The notes: generated from the sequence alone by a model not told the origin. A stretch of 64,000 nucleotides of DNA from Paraburkholderia phytofirmans OLGA172 (GCF_001634365.1 NZ_CP014578.1:248001-312000); one strand, 5' to 3'. Counted from the stretch's first letter, positions 38,016 through 47,779 are shown. Numbers and translations: made by a program.

Positions 38016-39128
38016 ATGAAGCGCACAGTGTTAGCTCGCATACTTTCGATGTCGGCCGCTGCGGGTGTCGCCGCAGCCGGCGTGAGCAGCGCTTCGGCCG
38101 CGCCGCTCGATGCACTGGTCGCAGCCGCGAAGCAGGAAGGCCAACTTACCGTGATCGCGTTGCCGCATGACTGGTGCAACTACGGTCAGCTGGTGGCCGG
38201 CTTTCAGAAAAAGTACGGTATCAAGATCAACGAACTGAATCCGGATGCGGGTTCCGGCGACGAAGTCGAAGCCATCAAGGCGAATAAGGGCAACAAGGGT
38301 CCGCAGGCGCCTGACGTGATCGACGTGGGTCTGTCGTTCGGTCCGACCGCGAAGGCCGAGGGTTTGCTGCAGCCGTACAAGGTCGCTTCGTGGAACTCGA
38401 TTCCGAAAGAGTCGAAAGATGCCGAAGGCTATTGGTATGGCGATTACTACGGCGTGCTGTCGTTTGAAGTGAACGCCGACATGATCGACAAGGCGCCGTC
38501 CGACTGGAGCGATCTGCTCAAGTCAGACTATAAGAACGCCGTTTCGCTGGCCGGCGACCCGCGCTCGGCCAACCAGGCGATCCAGGCCGTGTTCGCGGCG
38601 GGCCTGTCGCAAAGCAAGGGCGATGTGAGCAAGGCCGACAAGGCCGGTCTCCAATATTTCGCCGCTCTGAACAAGAACGGCAACTTTGTGCCGGTGATCG
38701 GCAAGGCCGCGTCGCTCGCTCAGGGCACTACGCCGATCGTCGTGCGCTGGGACTACAACGCGCTGGCCGACCGCGACACACTGAAGGGCAATCCGAAGGT
38801 GCAGGTGGTGATTCCGAAGACGGGCGTGGTCGCCGGTGTGTACGTTCAGGCAATCAGCGCCTACGCGCCGCATCCGAATGCCGCCAAGCTGTGGATGGAA
38901 TATCTGTACTCGGATGAAGGCCAGATCGGTTGGCTCACCGGCTATTGCCATCCGATGCGCTATAACGAACTGGTGGCGGCGAAGAAGGTCCCGCAAGCGC
39001 TGCTCGACAAGCTGCCGGCGCCGTCGTCATACAAGAATGTGGTGTTCCCGACACTGTCCCAACAGGACGCCTACAAGGACACCATCACGAAGCACTGGGA
39101 CGAAGCGGTCGGCGCGAACGTCAAGTAA
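38016..39128 (+). CDS. ABC transporter periplasmic substrate-binding protein
   Basis: This 370-residue binding protein has a signal peptide (MKRTVLARILSMSAAAGVAA through ASA) and a class F type II binding fold in the AfuA/PhnS/Fe3+-like family: VDVGLSFGPTAKAEGLLQPY and PIVVRWDYNALADRD. That family binds phosphorylated or phosphonate organics as well as iron. With a glycerophosphodiesterase in the operon and a GlpR-type repressor next door, a glycerophosphodiester is the likeliest ligand, by inference. A GTP-like start MGKT at 38004 is possible; ATG at 38016 follows GGGGAAGA. Confidence 0.88.
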   Translation: MKRTVLARILSMSAAAGVAAAGVSSASAAPLDALVAAAKQEGQLTVIALPHDWCNYGQLVAGFQKKYGIKINELNPDAGSGDEVEAIKANKGNKGPQAPDVIDVGLSFGPTAKAEGLLQPYKVASWNSIPKESKDAEGYWYGDYYGVLSFEVNADMIDKAPSDWSDLLKSDYKNAVSLAGDPRSANQAIQAVFAAGLSQSKGDVSKADKAGLQYFAALNKNGNFVPVIGKAASLAQGTTPIVVRWDYNALADRDTLKGNPKVQVVIPKTGVVAGVYVQAISAYAPHPNAAKLWMEYLYSDEGQIGWLTGYCHPMRYNELVAAKKVPQALLDKLPAPSSYKNVVFPTLSQQDAYKDTITKHWDEAVGANVK

Positions 39129-39152
39129 GCCAGAAAGCACCAAAGGTGAACT

Positions 39153-40091
39153 ATGAGCGCCTCATCGGATGCCGGATCGGTGCAGCCGGAATTACTGGTT
39201 CCGCCTGCGCCTACTCCAACGCCTCGCGTCGACGGTCCGGGCCGCGCGTCGCAGTTGCTCGCCTGGATCGGCGTGGTGCCGTTTTTCACCTTCGCGCTGT
39301 TGTTCCTGATTTTGCCGACCGGTTTTCTGATGGTCGGCGCATTCCAGGATTCGCAAGGCCATTTCACGCTCGCCAATTTCCGCGACCTGCTCCAGCCCAC
39401 GGTGATGGATGCCTACTGGATCAGCTTCAAGGTGAGCGCCGCCTCCGCGCTCGGCGGCGCGGTGATCGGCTCGCTGCTCGCGTGGGCGGCGGTGCAAGGC
39501 AAATTGCCGGGCTGGATTCGCCCGACGTTGATGACGTTCTCCGGCGTCGCCTCGAATTTTGCCGGCGTGCCGCTCGCGTTCGCCTTCATCTGCACGCTGG
39601 GACGCGTCGGTCTCGTGACCGTATTGCTGAAGAAATACCTCGGCTTCAATCTGTACTCGACGGGCTTCAGCGTTCTGAGCTTCTCCGGGTTGACACTGAC
39701 TTACTTGTACTTTCAGATTCCTTTGATGGTGCTGATCGTCACGCCCGCGCTCGACGGCCTGAAGCGCGAATGGCGTGAGGCCTGCGACTGCCTCGGCGGC
39801 ACGGCCTTCCAATACTGGCGCCACGTAGCGTTACCGGTGTTGTGGCCGAGCGTGCTCGGCGCGACGCTGCTGCTGTTTGCCAATTCGTTCGGTGCGGTCG
39901 CCACGGCTTACGCGCTGACCGGCAGTTCGCTGAACATCGTCACGATCCTGCTGTACGCGCAGATTCGTGGCGATGTGATGCACAACCAGAACCTGGGCTA
40001 TGCGCTCGCGCTTGGCATGGTGCTTGTCACGGGGCTGTCGAACGGCGGGTACATCTGGTTGCGTTCACGCGCTGAAAGGGGGCGTCGATGA
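39153..40091 (+). CDS. ABC transporter permease 1 of organophosphate importer
   Basis: This 312-residue inner-membrane protein has six or so hydrophobic segments after a 35-residue Pro-rich cytosolic start. The ABC permease EAA loop reads EACDCLGGTAFQYWRHVALP (about 205-224), which docks onto the ATPase. It forms the importer channel with the next permease, which it overlaps by four bases. The gene starts 24 bases after the binding-protein gene. Confidence 0.92.
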   Translation: MSASSDAGSVQPELLVPPAPTPTPRVDGPGRASQLLAWIGVVPFFTFALLFLILPTGFLMVGAFQDSQGHFTLANFRDLLQPTVMDAYWISFKVSAASALGGAVIGSLLAWAAVQGKLPGWIRPTLMTFSGVASNFAGVPLAFAFICTLGRVGLVTVLLKKYLGFNLYSTGFSVLSFSGLTLTYLYFQIPLMVLIVTPALDGLKREWREACDCLGGTAFQYWRHVALPVLWPSVLGATLLLFANSFGAVATAYALTGSSLNIVTILLYAQIRGDVMHNQNLGYALALGMVLVTGLSNGGYIWLRSRAERGRR

Positions 40092-40879
40092 ATAGCCAAT
40101 CGCGTGTCGGCGCGTGGACTGCGATGATCGTCGGTTCGCTGTACTTTCTGATTCCTTTGCTCGCCACCTTCGAATTCAGCCTGCGCATGAAGCGTGGCGT
40201 CTACAGCTTCGAGGCGTATAGCGTCGTGCTGAGCGATCCGCGGTTTCAGGCCTCGTTCGGCTATTCGATCCTGATGGCGGTGCTGACGATCATTGTCGGC
40301 GTGTTGCTGGTGGTGCCGACTGCGTACTACGTGCAGTTGCGGCTGCCGAGACTGCGGCCGGTCGTCGAATTCATCACGCTGTTGCCGCTGGTGGTGCCAG
40401 CGATCGTGATCGTGTTCGGGTATCTGCGCATCTATAACAGCAGTTCGATTCTGCCGCTCACTGGCAACGAACGCGCGACCGACCTGCTGCTGGTGTTCGG
40501 CTACGTCACGCTTTCGCTGCCGTACATGTATCGCGCGGTCGACGCCGGTTTGCGCGCCGTCGACGTGCGTTCGCTGACCGAAGCCGCCGAATGTCTCGGT
40601 GCGAACTGGGCGACGATTCTGTTCAAGGTGATCTTCCCGAATATCCGCTCGGGCATTCTGTCCGGCGCATTTCTCACCTTTGCCGTGGTGATCGGCGAGT
40701 TCACGCTGGCGAGTCTGCTCGACCGCCCCGCGTTTGGCCCGTATCTGCAATTGATCGGTGCGAACCGTGCGTACGAACCGTCGGCGCTCGCGATCATCGC
40801 GTTCGTGATCACATGGGCGTCGATGGGTTTGATTCAGGTATTCGGCTCGGCACGCGCGCTTAGCGGCCAGAAAATTTGA
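40088..40879 (+). CDS. ABC transporter permease 2 of organophosphate importer
   Basis: This 263-residue permease has six hydrophobic segments and an EAA loop EAAECLGANWATILFKVIFP (about 172-191). It overlaps the previous permease by four bases (ATGA) and is translationally coupled. The two permeases probably form a heterodimer in the inner membrane. Confidence 0.93.
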   Translation: MNSQSRVGAWTAMIVGSLYFLIPLLATFEFSLRMKRGVYSFEAYSVVLSDPRFQASFGYSILMAVLTIIVGVLLVVPTAYYVQLRLPRLRPVVEFITLLPLVVPAIVIVFGYLRIYNSSSILPLTGNERATDLLLVFGYVTLSLPYMYRAVDAGLRAVDVRSLTEAAECLGANWATILFKVIFPNIRSGILSGAFLTFAVVIGEFTLASLLDRPAFGPYLQLIGANRAYEPSALAIIAFVITWASMGLIQVFGSARALSGQKI

Positions 40880-40911
40880 CGGACTCATTTGACCGACTAA
40901 GGCAGCGAATC

Positions 40912-41982
40912 ATGGCATTCCTTGAGATCGAAAATCTGCATAAGGCCTTCGGGGCGAACACCGCGCTGCATCACTTCGACATGAAGATCGAACGCGGCGA
41001 GTTCATCACGTTCCTCGGACCATCCGGCTGCGGCAAGACCACGGTGCTGCGGATGATCGCCGGCTTCGAAACGCCGACGCGCGGCGTCATCCGGCTGGAT
41101 AACAAGGACGTGACGCATTTGCGCACGCGGCAGCGCAAGGTCGGCATGGTGTTTCAGTCGTACGCGCTGTTTCCGAACATGACCGTGGCCGATAACATCG
41201 GCTTCGGACTGAAGATCACGCATCGTCCGCAGACGGAGATCAACAAGCGCGTCGAGGAGATGTTGCAACTGATCAAGTTGCCGCAACTCGGCGAGCGCTA
41301 TCCGTGGCAATTGTCGGGTGGTCAGCAGCAGCGCGTGGCGTTGGCGCGCGCGCTTGCCGGCAAGCCGCAGGTGCTGTTGCTCGACGAGCCGCTCTCCGCG
41401 CTCGACGCGAAGATTCGCATTTCGCTGCGGCAAGACATTCGGGCGTTGCAGCGTGAGTTGGGTATCACGTCGATTTTCGTCACGCACGATCAGGAAGAGG
41501 CGCTGTCGATTTCGGACCGCATCGTGGTGATGAACGAGGGGCGTGTCGAACAGATCGGCTCGCCTTCGGAGATCTACAACTATCCGCGCACGCGCTTTGT
41601 CGCGTCGTTTGTCGGCACGCTGAACATTCTGGCGGGCCATGTGATCGACCCGAAAACCGGCAAGATGGCCGTCGACGGTCAGGAACTGACCACCACGCAA
41701 GAACTGCCGCCAGACGACGCGGGCAAGAAACGCATGCTCGCGCTGCGGCCCGAAGCCATTGTGCTGGAGCCGGCCGCGCCGGGCCGCAACACGCTGAACG
41801 CGACCGTCGAAGAAGTGAATTTCCTCGGCGCGGTGGTGCGCATCAGAACGCGCGTGAAGGATGCGGTCATTTCACTCGATGTATTCAACGACCCGAATCG
41901 CGGCTTGCCCGAACGAGGCCAACCGGTGTCGCTGGGTTTCTCGCACGAGAACTTGTTGGTGCTTGAAGAAGGCGGCGCATAG
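40912..41982 (+). CDS. ABC transporter ATPase of organophosphate importer
   Basis: This 356-residue ATPase has all motifs: Walker A GPSGCGKTT (about residues 36-44), Q-loop QSYALFPNM, signature LSGGQQQRVALARAL, Walker B LLLDEPLSALD and switch His in FVTHDQEEA. The C-terminal about 120 residues form a TOBE-like regulatory domain (LRPEAIVLEPAAPGR). Length and domain plan match UgpC/PotA-type import ATPases. I chose ATG at 40912 because AAGG lies about 10 bases upstream; a TTG at 40876 is less likely. It ends the operon. Confidence 0.92.
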   Translation: MAFLEIENLHKAFGANTALHHFDMKIERGEFITFLGPSGCGKTTVLRMIAGFETPTRGVIRLDNKDVTHLRTRQRKVGMVFQSYALFPNMTVADNIGFGLKITHRPQTEINKRVEEMLQLIKLPQLGERYPWQLSGGQQQRVALARALAGKPQVLLLDEPLSALDAKIRISLRQDIRALQRELGITSIFVTHDQEEALSISDRIVVMNEGRVEQIGSPSEIYNYPRTRFVASFVGTLNILAGHVIDPKTGKMAVDGQELTTTQELPPDDAGKKRMLALRPEAIVLEPAAPGRNTLNATVEEVNFLGAVVRIRTRVKDAVISLDVFNDPNRGLPERGQPVSLGFSHENLLVLEEGGA

Positions 41983-42141
41983 AAGCCGGACAGCCGTGCC
42001 CGACGTGGGCGAGGGCCGCGCGTACGGCTAGGCGGTTTCTGCTGACGCGTGCGAAAGCCGGCGCGCAAGCTGGGCGGTTTCGGCTGAAACAGGCGAAAGC
42101 CGCAGCCCAAAAGGCGCCCCGGGTTTTCCCGAATTCGCGCC

Positions 42142-42196
42142 TGTACGGATTCCGGATTCCCCGACACACCTCGTCCGGATTTCCGGAATCCCGGAC
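42142..42196. promoter_or_regulatory. Candidate DctD upstream activating sites
   Basis: Two related elements lie about 65-115 bases upstream of the sigma-54 promoter. The right one is a near-perfect palindrome (42173-42196) with GTCCGG and CCGGAC ends around TTTCCGGAAT. The left one (42142-42166) has CGGATTCCGGATTCC. Rhizobial DctD sites have a similar GCGGAAATCCGC core, so these are strong candidates for DctD binding. Confidence 0.7.
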
Positions 42197-42258
42197 GGCG
42201 GGCGTCGTAGCACACCAAAAAACCTATAAAAATCAAAGCGATTCGCGTCGCATCAAGC

Positions 42259-42274
42259 TGGCATCGACCTTGCA
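42259..42274 (+). promoter_or_regulatory. Sigma-54 (-24/-12) promoter of dctA
   Basis: TGGCA-TCGACC-TTGCA has the invariant GG and GC pairs with exactly 10 bases between them, the rule for RpoN promoters. Transcription should start near 42286, upstream of the leader ORF. This matches the downstream DctD protein, which has a sigma-54-contacting GAFTGA loop. Confidence 0.9.
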
Positions 42275-42325
42275 ATTTAGAACCTGCGGCCGCAATGGAC
42301 CGACAACTAAAGCAAGGAGACAACG

Positions 42326-42355
42326 ATGTCTGATTTCCCTTCCCGGTATTTCTGA
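42326..42355 (+). CDS. Nine-residue leader ORF upstream of dctA
   Basis: ATG at 42326 opens a nine-codon frame, MSDFPSRYF, closed by TGA at 42353. It has an ideal ribosome binding site (AAGGAGA, 7 bases upstream) and lies between the sigma-54 promoter and dctA. The strong translation signal on so short a frame suggests a leader peptide or a translated regulatory ORF, with dctA starting about 110 bases later. Function is inferred from position only. Confidence 0.55.
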   Translation: MSDFPSRYF

Positions 42356-42463
42356 ATTCGTCGTCTTGTCGCGGCCTAATGCCGTGCACAGGCGTGACGA
42401 CTATTCGTTCGCATGATGCGCAGCGTGGCAGGCCTTGAGCTCACCCATATCGCAGGAAACATC

Positions 42464-43744
42464 GTGAAGAAACCTATCCACAAAGTGCTGTACGTCCAGG
42501 TGATCGTCGCGATCATCATCGGCATCGCGCTCGGCCACTATTCGCCGGACTTCGCTATCGACATGAAGCCACTCGGCGACGGCTTCATCAAGCTGATCAA
42601 GATGGTGATCGGGCCGATTATCTTCTGTACGGTGGTGACGGGTATCGCCGGTATGGAAGACATGAAGAAGGTCGGGCGCGTCGGCGGTAAGGCGCTGCTG
42701 TACTTCGAAATCGTCTCGTCGTTTGCATTGTTGCTCGGCCTGATCGCCACGCACGTGCTGAAGCCGGGCGTCGGCTTCAATATCGATCCGGCCACGCTCG
42801 ACGGCAAGGCTGTCGCGTCGTATGCCGCCAAGGCACACGGCCAGACCACGGTCGATTTCCTGATGCACATCATTCCGGACACGCTCTCGTCGGCTTTCGC
42901 ACAAGGCGAAATCCTGCAGATCCTGCTGATCGCGCTGCTGTTCGGTGCGGTGCTCGCCACGGCCGGTGAGAAGGGCAAGGTCGTCACGAACTTCATCGAC
43001 GGGCTCTCGCACGTGCTGTTCGGCATCGTGCGCATCATCACCAAGCTGGCGCCGATCGGCGCGTTCGGCGCGATGGCCTTCACCATTGGCAAGTACGGCA
43101 TCGGCTCGCTGCTGCCGATGCTCAAGCTGATCGGCACGTTCTATCTGACTTCGATCGTGTTCGTGGTGGTCGTGCTCGGCATCATCGCGCGTGCGGTGGG
43201 CTTCAACATCCTGCGCTTTGTTGGCTACATCAAGGAAGAGATGCTGATCGTGCTCGGCACGAGCTCGTCGGAAGCCGCGCTGCCGCAACTGATGCTGAAG
43301 CTCGAAAAGCTCGGCTGCTCGCGCTCGGTGGTGGGCCTCGTGGTGCCGACCGGTTACTCGTTCAACCTCGACGGCACCAACATCTACATGACGATGGCCG
43401 TGCTGTTCATCGCGCAGGCTACCAACACCGACCTCACGTGGACGCAGCAGCTCACGCTGTTGGCGGTGACGATGCTGACTTCGAAGGGCGCAAGCGGTGT
43501 GACGGGCGCAGGCTTCATCACGCTGGCCGCCACGCTCGCTGTGGTGCCGACCATTCCGCTGTCGGGCATGGTGCTGATTCTCGGTATCGACCGCTTCATG
43601 AGCGAATGCCGCGCGCTGACGAACATCGTCGGCAACGGTGTGGCGACGGTGGTGGTGTCGGCATGGGAAAAGGAACTGGACCGCAACAAGCTGAACGCCG
43701 CGTTGCGGGGTGAAGCGACGGTCAAAGAGCCGGCTAGCGTTTAA
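42464..43744 (+). CDS. dctA: C4-dicarboxylate transporter DctA
   Basis: This 426-residue inner-membrane symporter imports succinate, fumarate and malate with protons or sodium. The sequence starts [20 protein letters not shown] and has the DAACS-family signatures: [20 protein letters not shown] (hairpin HP1), [20 protein letters not shown] and [19 protein letters not shown] chose the GTG at 42464 because CAGGAAACAT precedes it; frames from 42413 would add an unlikely extension. It is driven by the sigma-54 promoter above. Confidence 0.96.
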   Translation: MKKPIHKVLYVQVIVAIIIGIALGHYSPDFAIDMKPLGDGFIKLIKMVIGPIIFCTVVTGIAGMEDMKKVGRVGGKALLYFEIVSSFALLLGLIATHVLKPGVGFNIDPATLDGKAVASYAAKAHGQTTVDFLMHIIPDTLSSAFAQGEILQILLIALLFGAVLATAGEKGKVVTNFIDGLSHVLFGIVRIITKLAPIGAFGAMAFTIGKYGIGSLLPMLKLIGTFYLTSIVFVVVVLGIIARAVGFNILRFVGYIKEEMLIVLGTSSSEAALPQLMLKLEKLGCSRSVVGLVVPTGYSFNLDGTNIYMTMAVLFIAQATNTDLTWTQQLTLLAVTMLTSKGASGVTGAGFITLAATLAVVPTIPLSGMVLILGIDRFMSECRALTNIVGNGVATVVVSAWEKELDRNKLNAALRGEATVKEPASV

Positions 43745-43802
43745 GCCGCGTACCGGCTACGACACCCACCAGCAATCCGATCACGGCAGCGGATACCCGC
43801 GT

Positions 43803-45803
43803 ATGAAAACGGCAGCCGCGCGCCGTGCCCCCACGCTGTCTGCCGACGCAGCTCGCGCCGACGGCGCGCCGCCTTATGCCACAATATCCGATCCTCACCG
43901 ATCGGGAATTGCCAACGTGACGCGCCGCCTGCTGATCCTCTTCGCGCTCGTCGCCGGGCTCGTGGCGGCGTGCGGGTTCACGTACAGCATCGCCTGGCAG
44001 AGCGGCATCGACAATTTGCGGCGCAACGCCGCGGTGCGGGTCGATCGCACGACGAGCGCGCTGAAAAGCACACTCGAGCGCTACGAATCGCTGCCTTATC
44101 TGCTGGGCGAACATCCTATCGTGCAGGACGTGCTGGTCAATCCCAGTCCAGCTAACGTCGAGCACGCCAATCTCTATCTCGACGACCTCAACCGCCATGC
44201 GCGGGCAACGGTCACTTACATTATTCCGGTCGACGGCTATTGTGTCGCCGCGAGCAACTGGCGCGGACCGGGCAGCTTCATCGGTGCGGGCTATCAATTC
44301 CGGCCGTATTTTCTCGATGCGGTGAAGGGGGGCGTGGGCCGCTTCTTCGGTATCGGCACGATTTCGCAGGCGCCGGGTTACTACGTCTCGCAGCCGGTGC
44401 GGCGGGACGGCAAGATCGTCGGCGTGGCGGTCGTCAAACTCGATCTTGAATGGTTTCAGGGCGCGGATGCGTCCGAGCCCCTGGTTGTCGCCGACGACCA
44501 CGGCGTAATTTTTCTGTCGTCGATGCCGGCGTGGAAATATCACACGATCCAGCCGTTGTCGGGACAGGTCGCCGATTCGATCTATCAGGCGCGCCAGTAC
44601 GCACAACAGCCGATCGCGCCGCTGCCGGTGACGATCGAGCGCACCCTCGAAGGCGACGCGCAGATCGTGCGTATCGGCGGTGGTCGCTATGCAACGCGCT
44701 ATCTTGCGTCGCGGCGCGGCATGGGCGAGCCGGACTGGCATCTGATTACGATGTCGCCCGTTAGTCCGGTCGATGCCGACGCGCGCAATGCGACCATTGT
44801 TACCGGCTTCGGATACGTGTCGGTGGTGCTGCTCGCGTTCTACTGGAGAATGCGCCGCGCCCGGGTGCGTGAAGTGATGCGCAGCCGTTCGCTGCTGCAA
44901 AAGGCCTACGCGGAACTGAACCAGCGAGTGGCCGAGCGCACCGCGGATCTCTCGCAGGCGAATGAACAGTTGCAGAAGGAAGTCGCCGAGCGAACGCGCG
45001 CCGAACAGGAACTGCGCGCCGCGCACGATGAGCTGATCCAGGCGAGCAAACTCGCCGCACTCGGTCAGATGGCGGCCGGCATTACGCATGAATTGAATCA
45101 GCCGCTCGCGGCGTTGCGCGGCTTTTCGGACAACACACGCGTGCTGCTCGAACGCGGCGACCAGGCCTCGGCGCGCGAGAATCTCGAAGCGATCGCGGCG
45201 CTCACCGAGCGCATGGGCAAGATCACCAATCAGTTGAAGCTGTTCGTCGGCCGCGCGCGGCCGCGCAGCGCGCGTGCGCCGATCATGCGAGCGTTGCGCA
45301 ATGTGATCGCGCTGCTGCAAAAGCGCCTGCAAGGCGTCGAAGTCGAGTTCGCTTTGCTAGATGCCGAAACCGGCGCGCGCGGGCTGCTGAATCTCGCCGA
45401 CGATCCCCCCGATCTGGTCGCCAATTGCGACGAGCTTCGGCTTGAACAGGTGCTGATCAATCTGCTCGGCAACGCGCTCGACGCAACGGCGGGGATGACG
45501 CCGCCGCGCATTTCGATCGAGATCGAAGCCGCTGAGTCGAGTGTGTCGTTCGCAGTGCGCGACAACGGCCCAGGCATTCCCGACGACGTGCTGCCGCGCC
45601 TGTTCGAACCGTTCTTTACGACGAAGGAAATGGGCCAGGGGTTGGGGCTCGGCCTTGCGATTTCATCGTCGATTGCGCGCGATTGCGGCGGCACATTGGT
45701 GGCGCGCAACGCGCCGGACGGCGGTGCATTATTCGTATTGACGCTGCGCCGCGCGCGCGTGCAGACGAGTCACACATCGGATCCGCTCACCACGGGTTCC
45801 TGA
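43803..45803 (+). CDS. dctB: C4-dicarboxylate sensor histidine kinase DctB
   Basis: This 666-residue kinase has two membrane helices (about 43-63 and 325-345) enclosing a periplasmic double-PAS-like sensor for dicarboxylates. A coiled linker (about 370-410, LNQRVAERTADLSQANEQLQ) leads to the kinase core: the phosphorylated His in ITHELNQPLAALRGF near residue 430, N box NLLGNALDAT, G1 DNGPGIP, F box FEPFFTTK and G2 GLGLGLAIS. It should phosphorylate DctD. It begins 58 bases after dctA. Confidence 0.94.
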   Translation: MKTAAARRAPTLSADAARADGAPPYATISDPHRSGIANVTRRLLILFALVAGLVAACGFTYSIAWQSGIDNLRRNAAVRVDRTTSALKSTLERYESLPYLLGEHPIVQDVLVNPSPANVEHANLYLDDLNRHARATVTYIIPVDGYCVAASNWRGPGSFIGAGYQFRPYFLDAVKGGVGRFFGIGTISQAPGYYVSQPVRRDGKIVGVAVVKLDLEWFQGADASEPLVVADDHGVIFLSSMPAWKYHTIQPLSGQVADSIYQARQYAQQPIAPLPVTIERTLEGDAQIVRIGGGRYATRYLASRRGMGEPDWHLITMSPVSPVDADARNATIVTGFGYVSVVLLAFYWRMRRARVREVMRSRSLLQKAYAELNQRVAERTADLSQANEQLQKEVAERTRAEQELRAAHDELIQASKLAALGQMAAGITHELNQPLAALRGFSDNTRVLLERGDQASARENLEAIAALTERMGKITNQLKLFVGRARPRSARAPIMRALRNVIALLQKRLQGVEVEFALLDAETGARGLLNLADDPPDLVANCDELRLEQVLINLLGNALDATAGMTPPRISIEIEAAESSVSFAVRDNGPGIPDDVLPRLFEPFFTTKEMGQGLGLGLAISSSIARDCGGTLVARNAPDGGALFVLTLRRARVQTSHTSDPLTTGS

Positions 45804-45819
45804 ATCAGACGAGAACAAC

Positions 45820-47172
45820 ATGCTGAACGACGGCTTGCAAGTGCTGTACATCGAAGACGACGAGCTAGTGCGGCGCGCCAGCGTGCAGAGTTTGCAACTG
45901 GCGGGCTTCGACGTGATCGGCCATGCGTCGGCGGAATCCGCAGCGAAGATGATTAGCGCGGATTTCTCAGGCGTGATCGTCAGCGATATTCGCTTGCCTG
46001 GCGCAAGCGGTCTCGAACTGCTCGCGCAGTGCCACGAGCGCGCGCCCGATGTGCCGGTGATTCTGGTCACCGGTCATGGCGATATTTCGATGGCCGTGCA
46101 GGCCATGCGTGACGGCGCGTATGACTTTATCGAAAAGCCGTTCGCATCGGAGCGTCTGATCGAAACCGTGCGACGCGCGCTGGAGCGCCGCAAGCTGGTG
46201 CTGGAGAACCTCGCGCTGCGCCGTGAGCTGGCCGGCCAGAATACGGTGGCGCCACGCATCATTGGCCGTAGCCCGGCGATCGAGCAGGTGCGGCGGCTGA
46301 TCGCGAATATCGCGCCGACCGACGCGTCGGTGCTGATCAACGGCGACACCGGCGCGGGCAAGGAATTGATCGCGCGCAGTCTGCATGAACTGTCGCCGCG
46401 GCGTGACAAACCGTTTATCGCGGTGAACTGCGGCGCGCTACCGGAGCCGATGTTCGAGTCGGAAATGTTCGGCTACGAGCCCGGCGCATTCACCGGCGCG
46501 GCAAAACGCCGCATCGGCAAGCTCGAACATGCTTCGGGCGGCACGCTGTTCCTCGACGAAATCGAGAGCATGCCGCTCGCGTTGCAGGTCAAGCTGCTGC
46601 GTGTGTTGCAGGACGGCGTGCTGGAGCGGCTCGGCTCGAATCAGCCGATTCGCGTGAATTGCCGAGTGGTGGCCGCCGCAAAGGGCGACATGGCCGAGCA
46701 TGTCGCGGACGGCTCGTTCCGTCGCGACTTGCTATACCGGCTGAACGTGGTGACGATCGCGCTGCCGCCGTTGGGCGAGCGTCGCGAGGACATCGTGCCA
46801 TTGTTCGAGCACTTCCTGCTGGATGCGGCGGTGCGTTATCAACGCCCTGCGCCGATTCTCACGGACCGGCAGCGTGCCAGCCTGATGCAGCGGGAATGGC
46901 CGGGGAATGTGCGCGAACTGCGCAATGCCGCCGACCGCTTCGTGCTCGGCGTGGCCGACGATCCGGTCATGTCTTTCGCCGACGACGGCTTAGCGACGCA
47001 ACCGTTGAAGGAACGTGTCGAGCAGTTCGAGCGGGCGGTGATCGCGGAGGCGTTGGAGCAGGCCGGCGGTGTCGTCGCGGTCGCGGCGGACAAGCTGCAG
47101 CTTGGAAAGGCGACGCTCTACGAGAAGATCAAGCGATATGGCCTTGCGGCCAAAGGGGAAGGGGAGCGGTGA
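45820..47172 (+). CDS. dctD: Sigma-54-dependent response regulator DctD
   Basis: This 450-residue activator has an N-terminal receiver (phospho-acceptor Asp56 in VSDIRLPG, Lys in EKPFAS), an AAA+ domain with Walker A GDTGAGKE and the sigma-54 loop GAFTGA (about 223-228), and a C-terminal Fis-like HTH ([20 protein letters not shown]). It should bind the palindromes upstream of dctA and activate the -24/-12 promoter. It starts 16 bases after dctB and completes the module. Confidence 0.96.
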   Translation: MLNDGLQVLYIEDDELVRRASVQSLQLAGFDVIGHASAESAAKMISADFSGVIVSDIRLPGASGLELLAQCHERAPDVPVILVTGHGDISMAVQAMRDGAYDFIEKPFASERLIETVRRALERRKLVLENLALRRELAGQNTVAPRIIGRSPAIEQVRRLIANIAPTDASVLINGDTGAGKELIARSLHELSPRRDKPFIAVNCGALPEPMFESEMFGYEPGAFTGAAKRRIGKLEHASGGTLFLDEIESMPLALQVKLLRVLQDGVLERLGSNQPIRVNCRVVAAAKGDMAEHVADGSFRRDLLYRLNVVTIALPPLGERREDIVPLFEHFLLDAAVRYQRPAPILTDRQRASLMQREWPGNVRELRNAADRFVLGVADDPVMSFADDGLATQPLKERVEQFERAVIAEALEQAGGVVAVAADKLQLGKATLYEKIKRYGLAAKGEGER

Positions 47173-47180
47173 GGATTTGA

Positions 47181-47213
47181 AGCGCCGGCGGCGAGGTGCG
47201 ACGCCGGCGTTTG
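47181..47213 (+). terminator. Possible terminator after dctD
   Basis: CGCCGGC (47183-47189) and GCCGGCG (47203-47209) form a 7-bp stem followed by TTT. It lies between the convergent dctD and TlpA-like genes. Confidence 0.5.
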
Positions 47214-47248
47214 AATCAGGGTGCTTTGCTTCAGGCTTTCCGTGGCAA

Positions 47249-47779
47249 TCAGACCGCGTTCAGCGCTTTTTCCAGCAACTGGTCGAGTTCCGCGAATTGC
47301 GGCTCGCCCACGTAGCGCTTCAGAATCTTGCCGTCCTTGTCGACCAGGAAGGTGGTCGGCGTGAGCTGGACGTTGCCGAACTGCTTGGCGACCGAGCCGT
47401 CGTCCATCGCAACCTTGAACGGCAACTGGCGGGTTTCTGTGTAATTGGTCACGTACATCGGCGCGTCGTAGTTCATTGCGACGGCGACGAATTCGAGCCC
47501 TTTGCCCTTGAAGCGGTTATAGGTCTGGACCATCTGCGGCATTTCCTTCATGCAGGTGTCGCAGCTGGTCGCCCAGAAGTTGATCAGGTAGACCTTGCCT
47601 TTCAGGTCGGCGGTCGAGACTTTCTGGCCTGACAGCAACGTGAAGGTCGCATCGGGCACGCGCTGCTGCCCGGCGAACGCGAAATAGCCAGCAATCGCAA
47701 TCGCGATGGCCACGACGGCGATGATGATGGTGCGAATCGGATTCGCGCGCCGTGCGGCGGTGGACGGGGTGGAACTCAT
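47249..47779 (-). CDS. TlpA-like membrane-anchored thioredoxin
   Basis: This 176-residue protein has an N-terminal membrane anchor (TIIIAVVAIAIAIAGYFAFA) and a thioredoxin domain with the active-site CxxC as SCDTC in FWATSCDTCMKEMPQMV. The cis-Pro region is QLTPTTFLVDKDGKILKRYV. It is a periplasmic thiol-disulfide reductase of the TlpA/ResA type, often involved in cytochrome c maturation. The ATG at 47779 is chosen because GAGGTTCC lies upstream. It is divergent from the lipoprotein gene at 47975. Confidence 0.93.
   Translation of the reverse strand: MSSTPSTAARRANPIRTIIIAVVAIAIAIAGYFAFAGQQRVPDATFTLLSGQKVSTADLKGKVYLINFWATSCDTCMKEMPQMVQTYNRFKGKGLEFVAVAMNYDAPMYVTNYTETRQLPFKVAMDDGSVAKQFGNVQLTPTTFLVDKDGKILKRYVGEPQFAELDQLLEKALNAV

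Larger units (their letters stand above)
41983..42463. other. Regulatory region of dctA
   Basis: This 481-base gap separates the ABC operon from dctA. The proximal part (41983-42110) has GC-rich direct repeats of AGGCGGTTTCTGCTGA and GGGCGGTTTCGGCTGA type. The distal part holds palindromes, a sigma-54 promoter and a short leader ORF, each listed separately. Confidence 0.8.

Noticed and set aside
43734..45332. A 532-codon minus-strand frame opposite dctB
   Set aside because: Arg/Gln/His-rich composition and complete overlap with a kinase gene that has all catalytic motifs; an antisense shadow.
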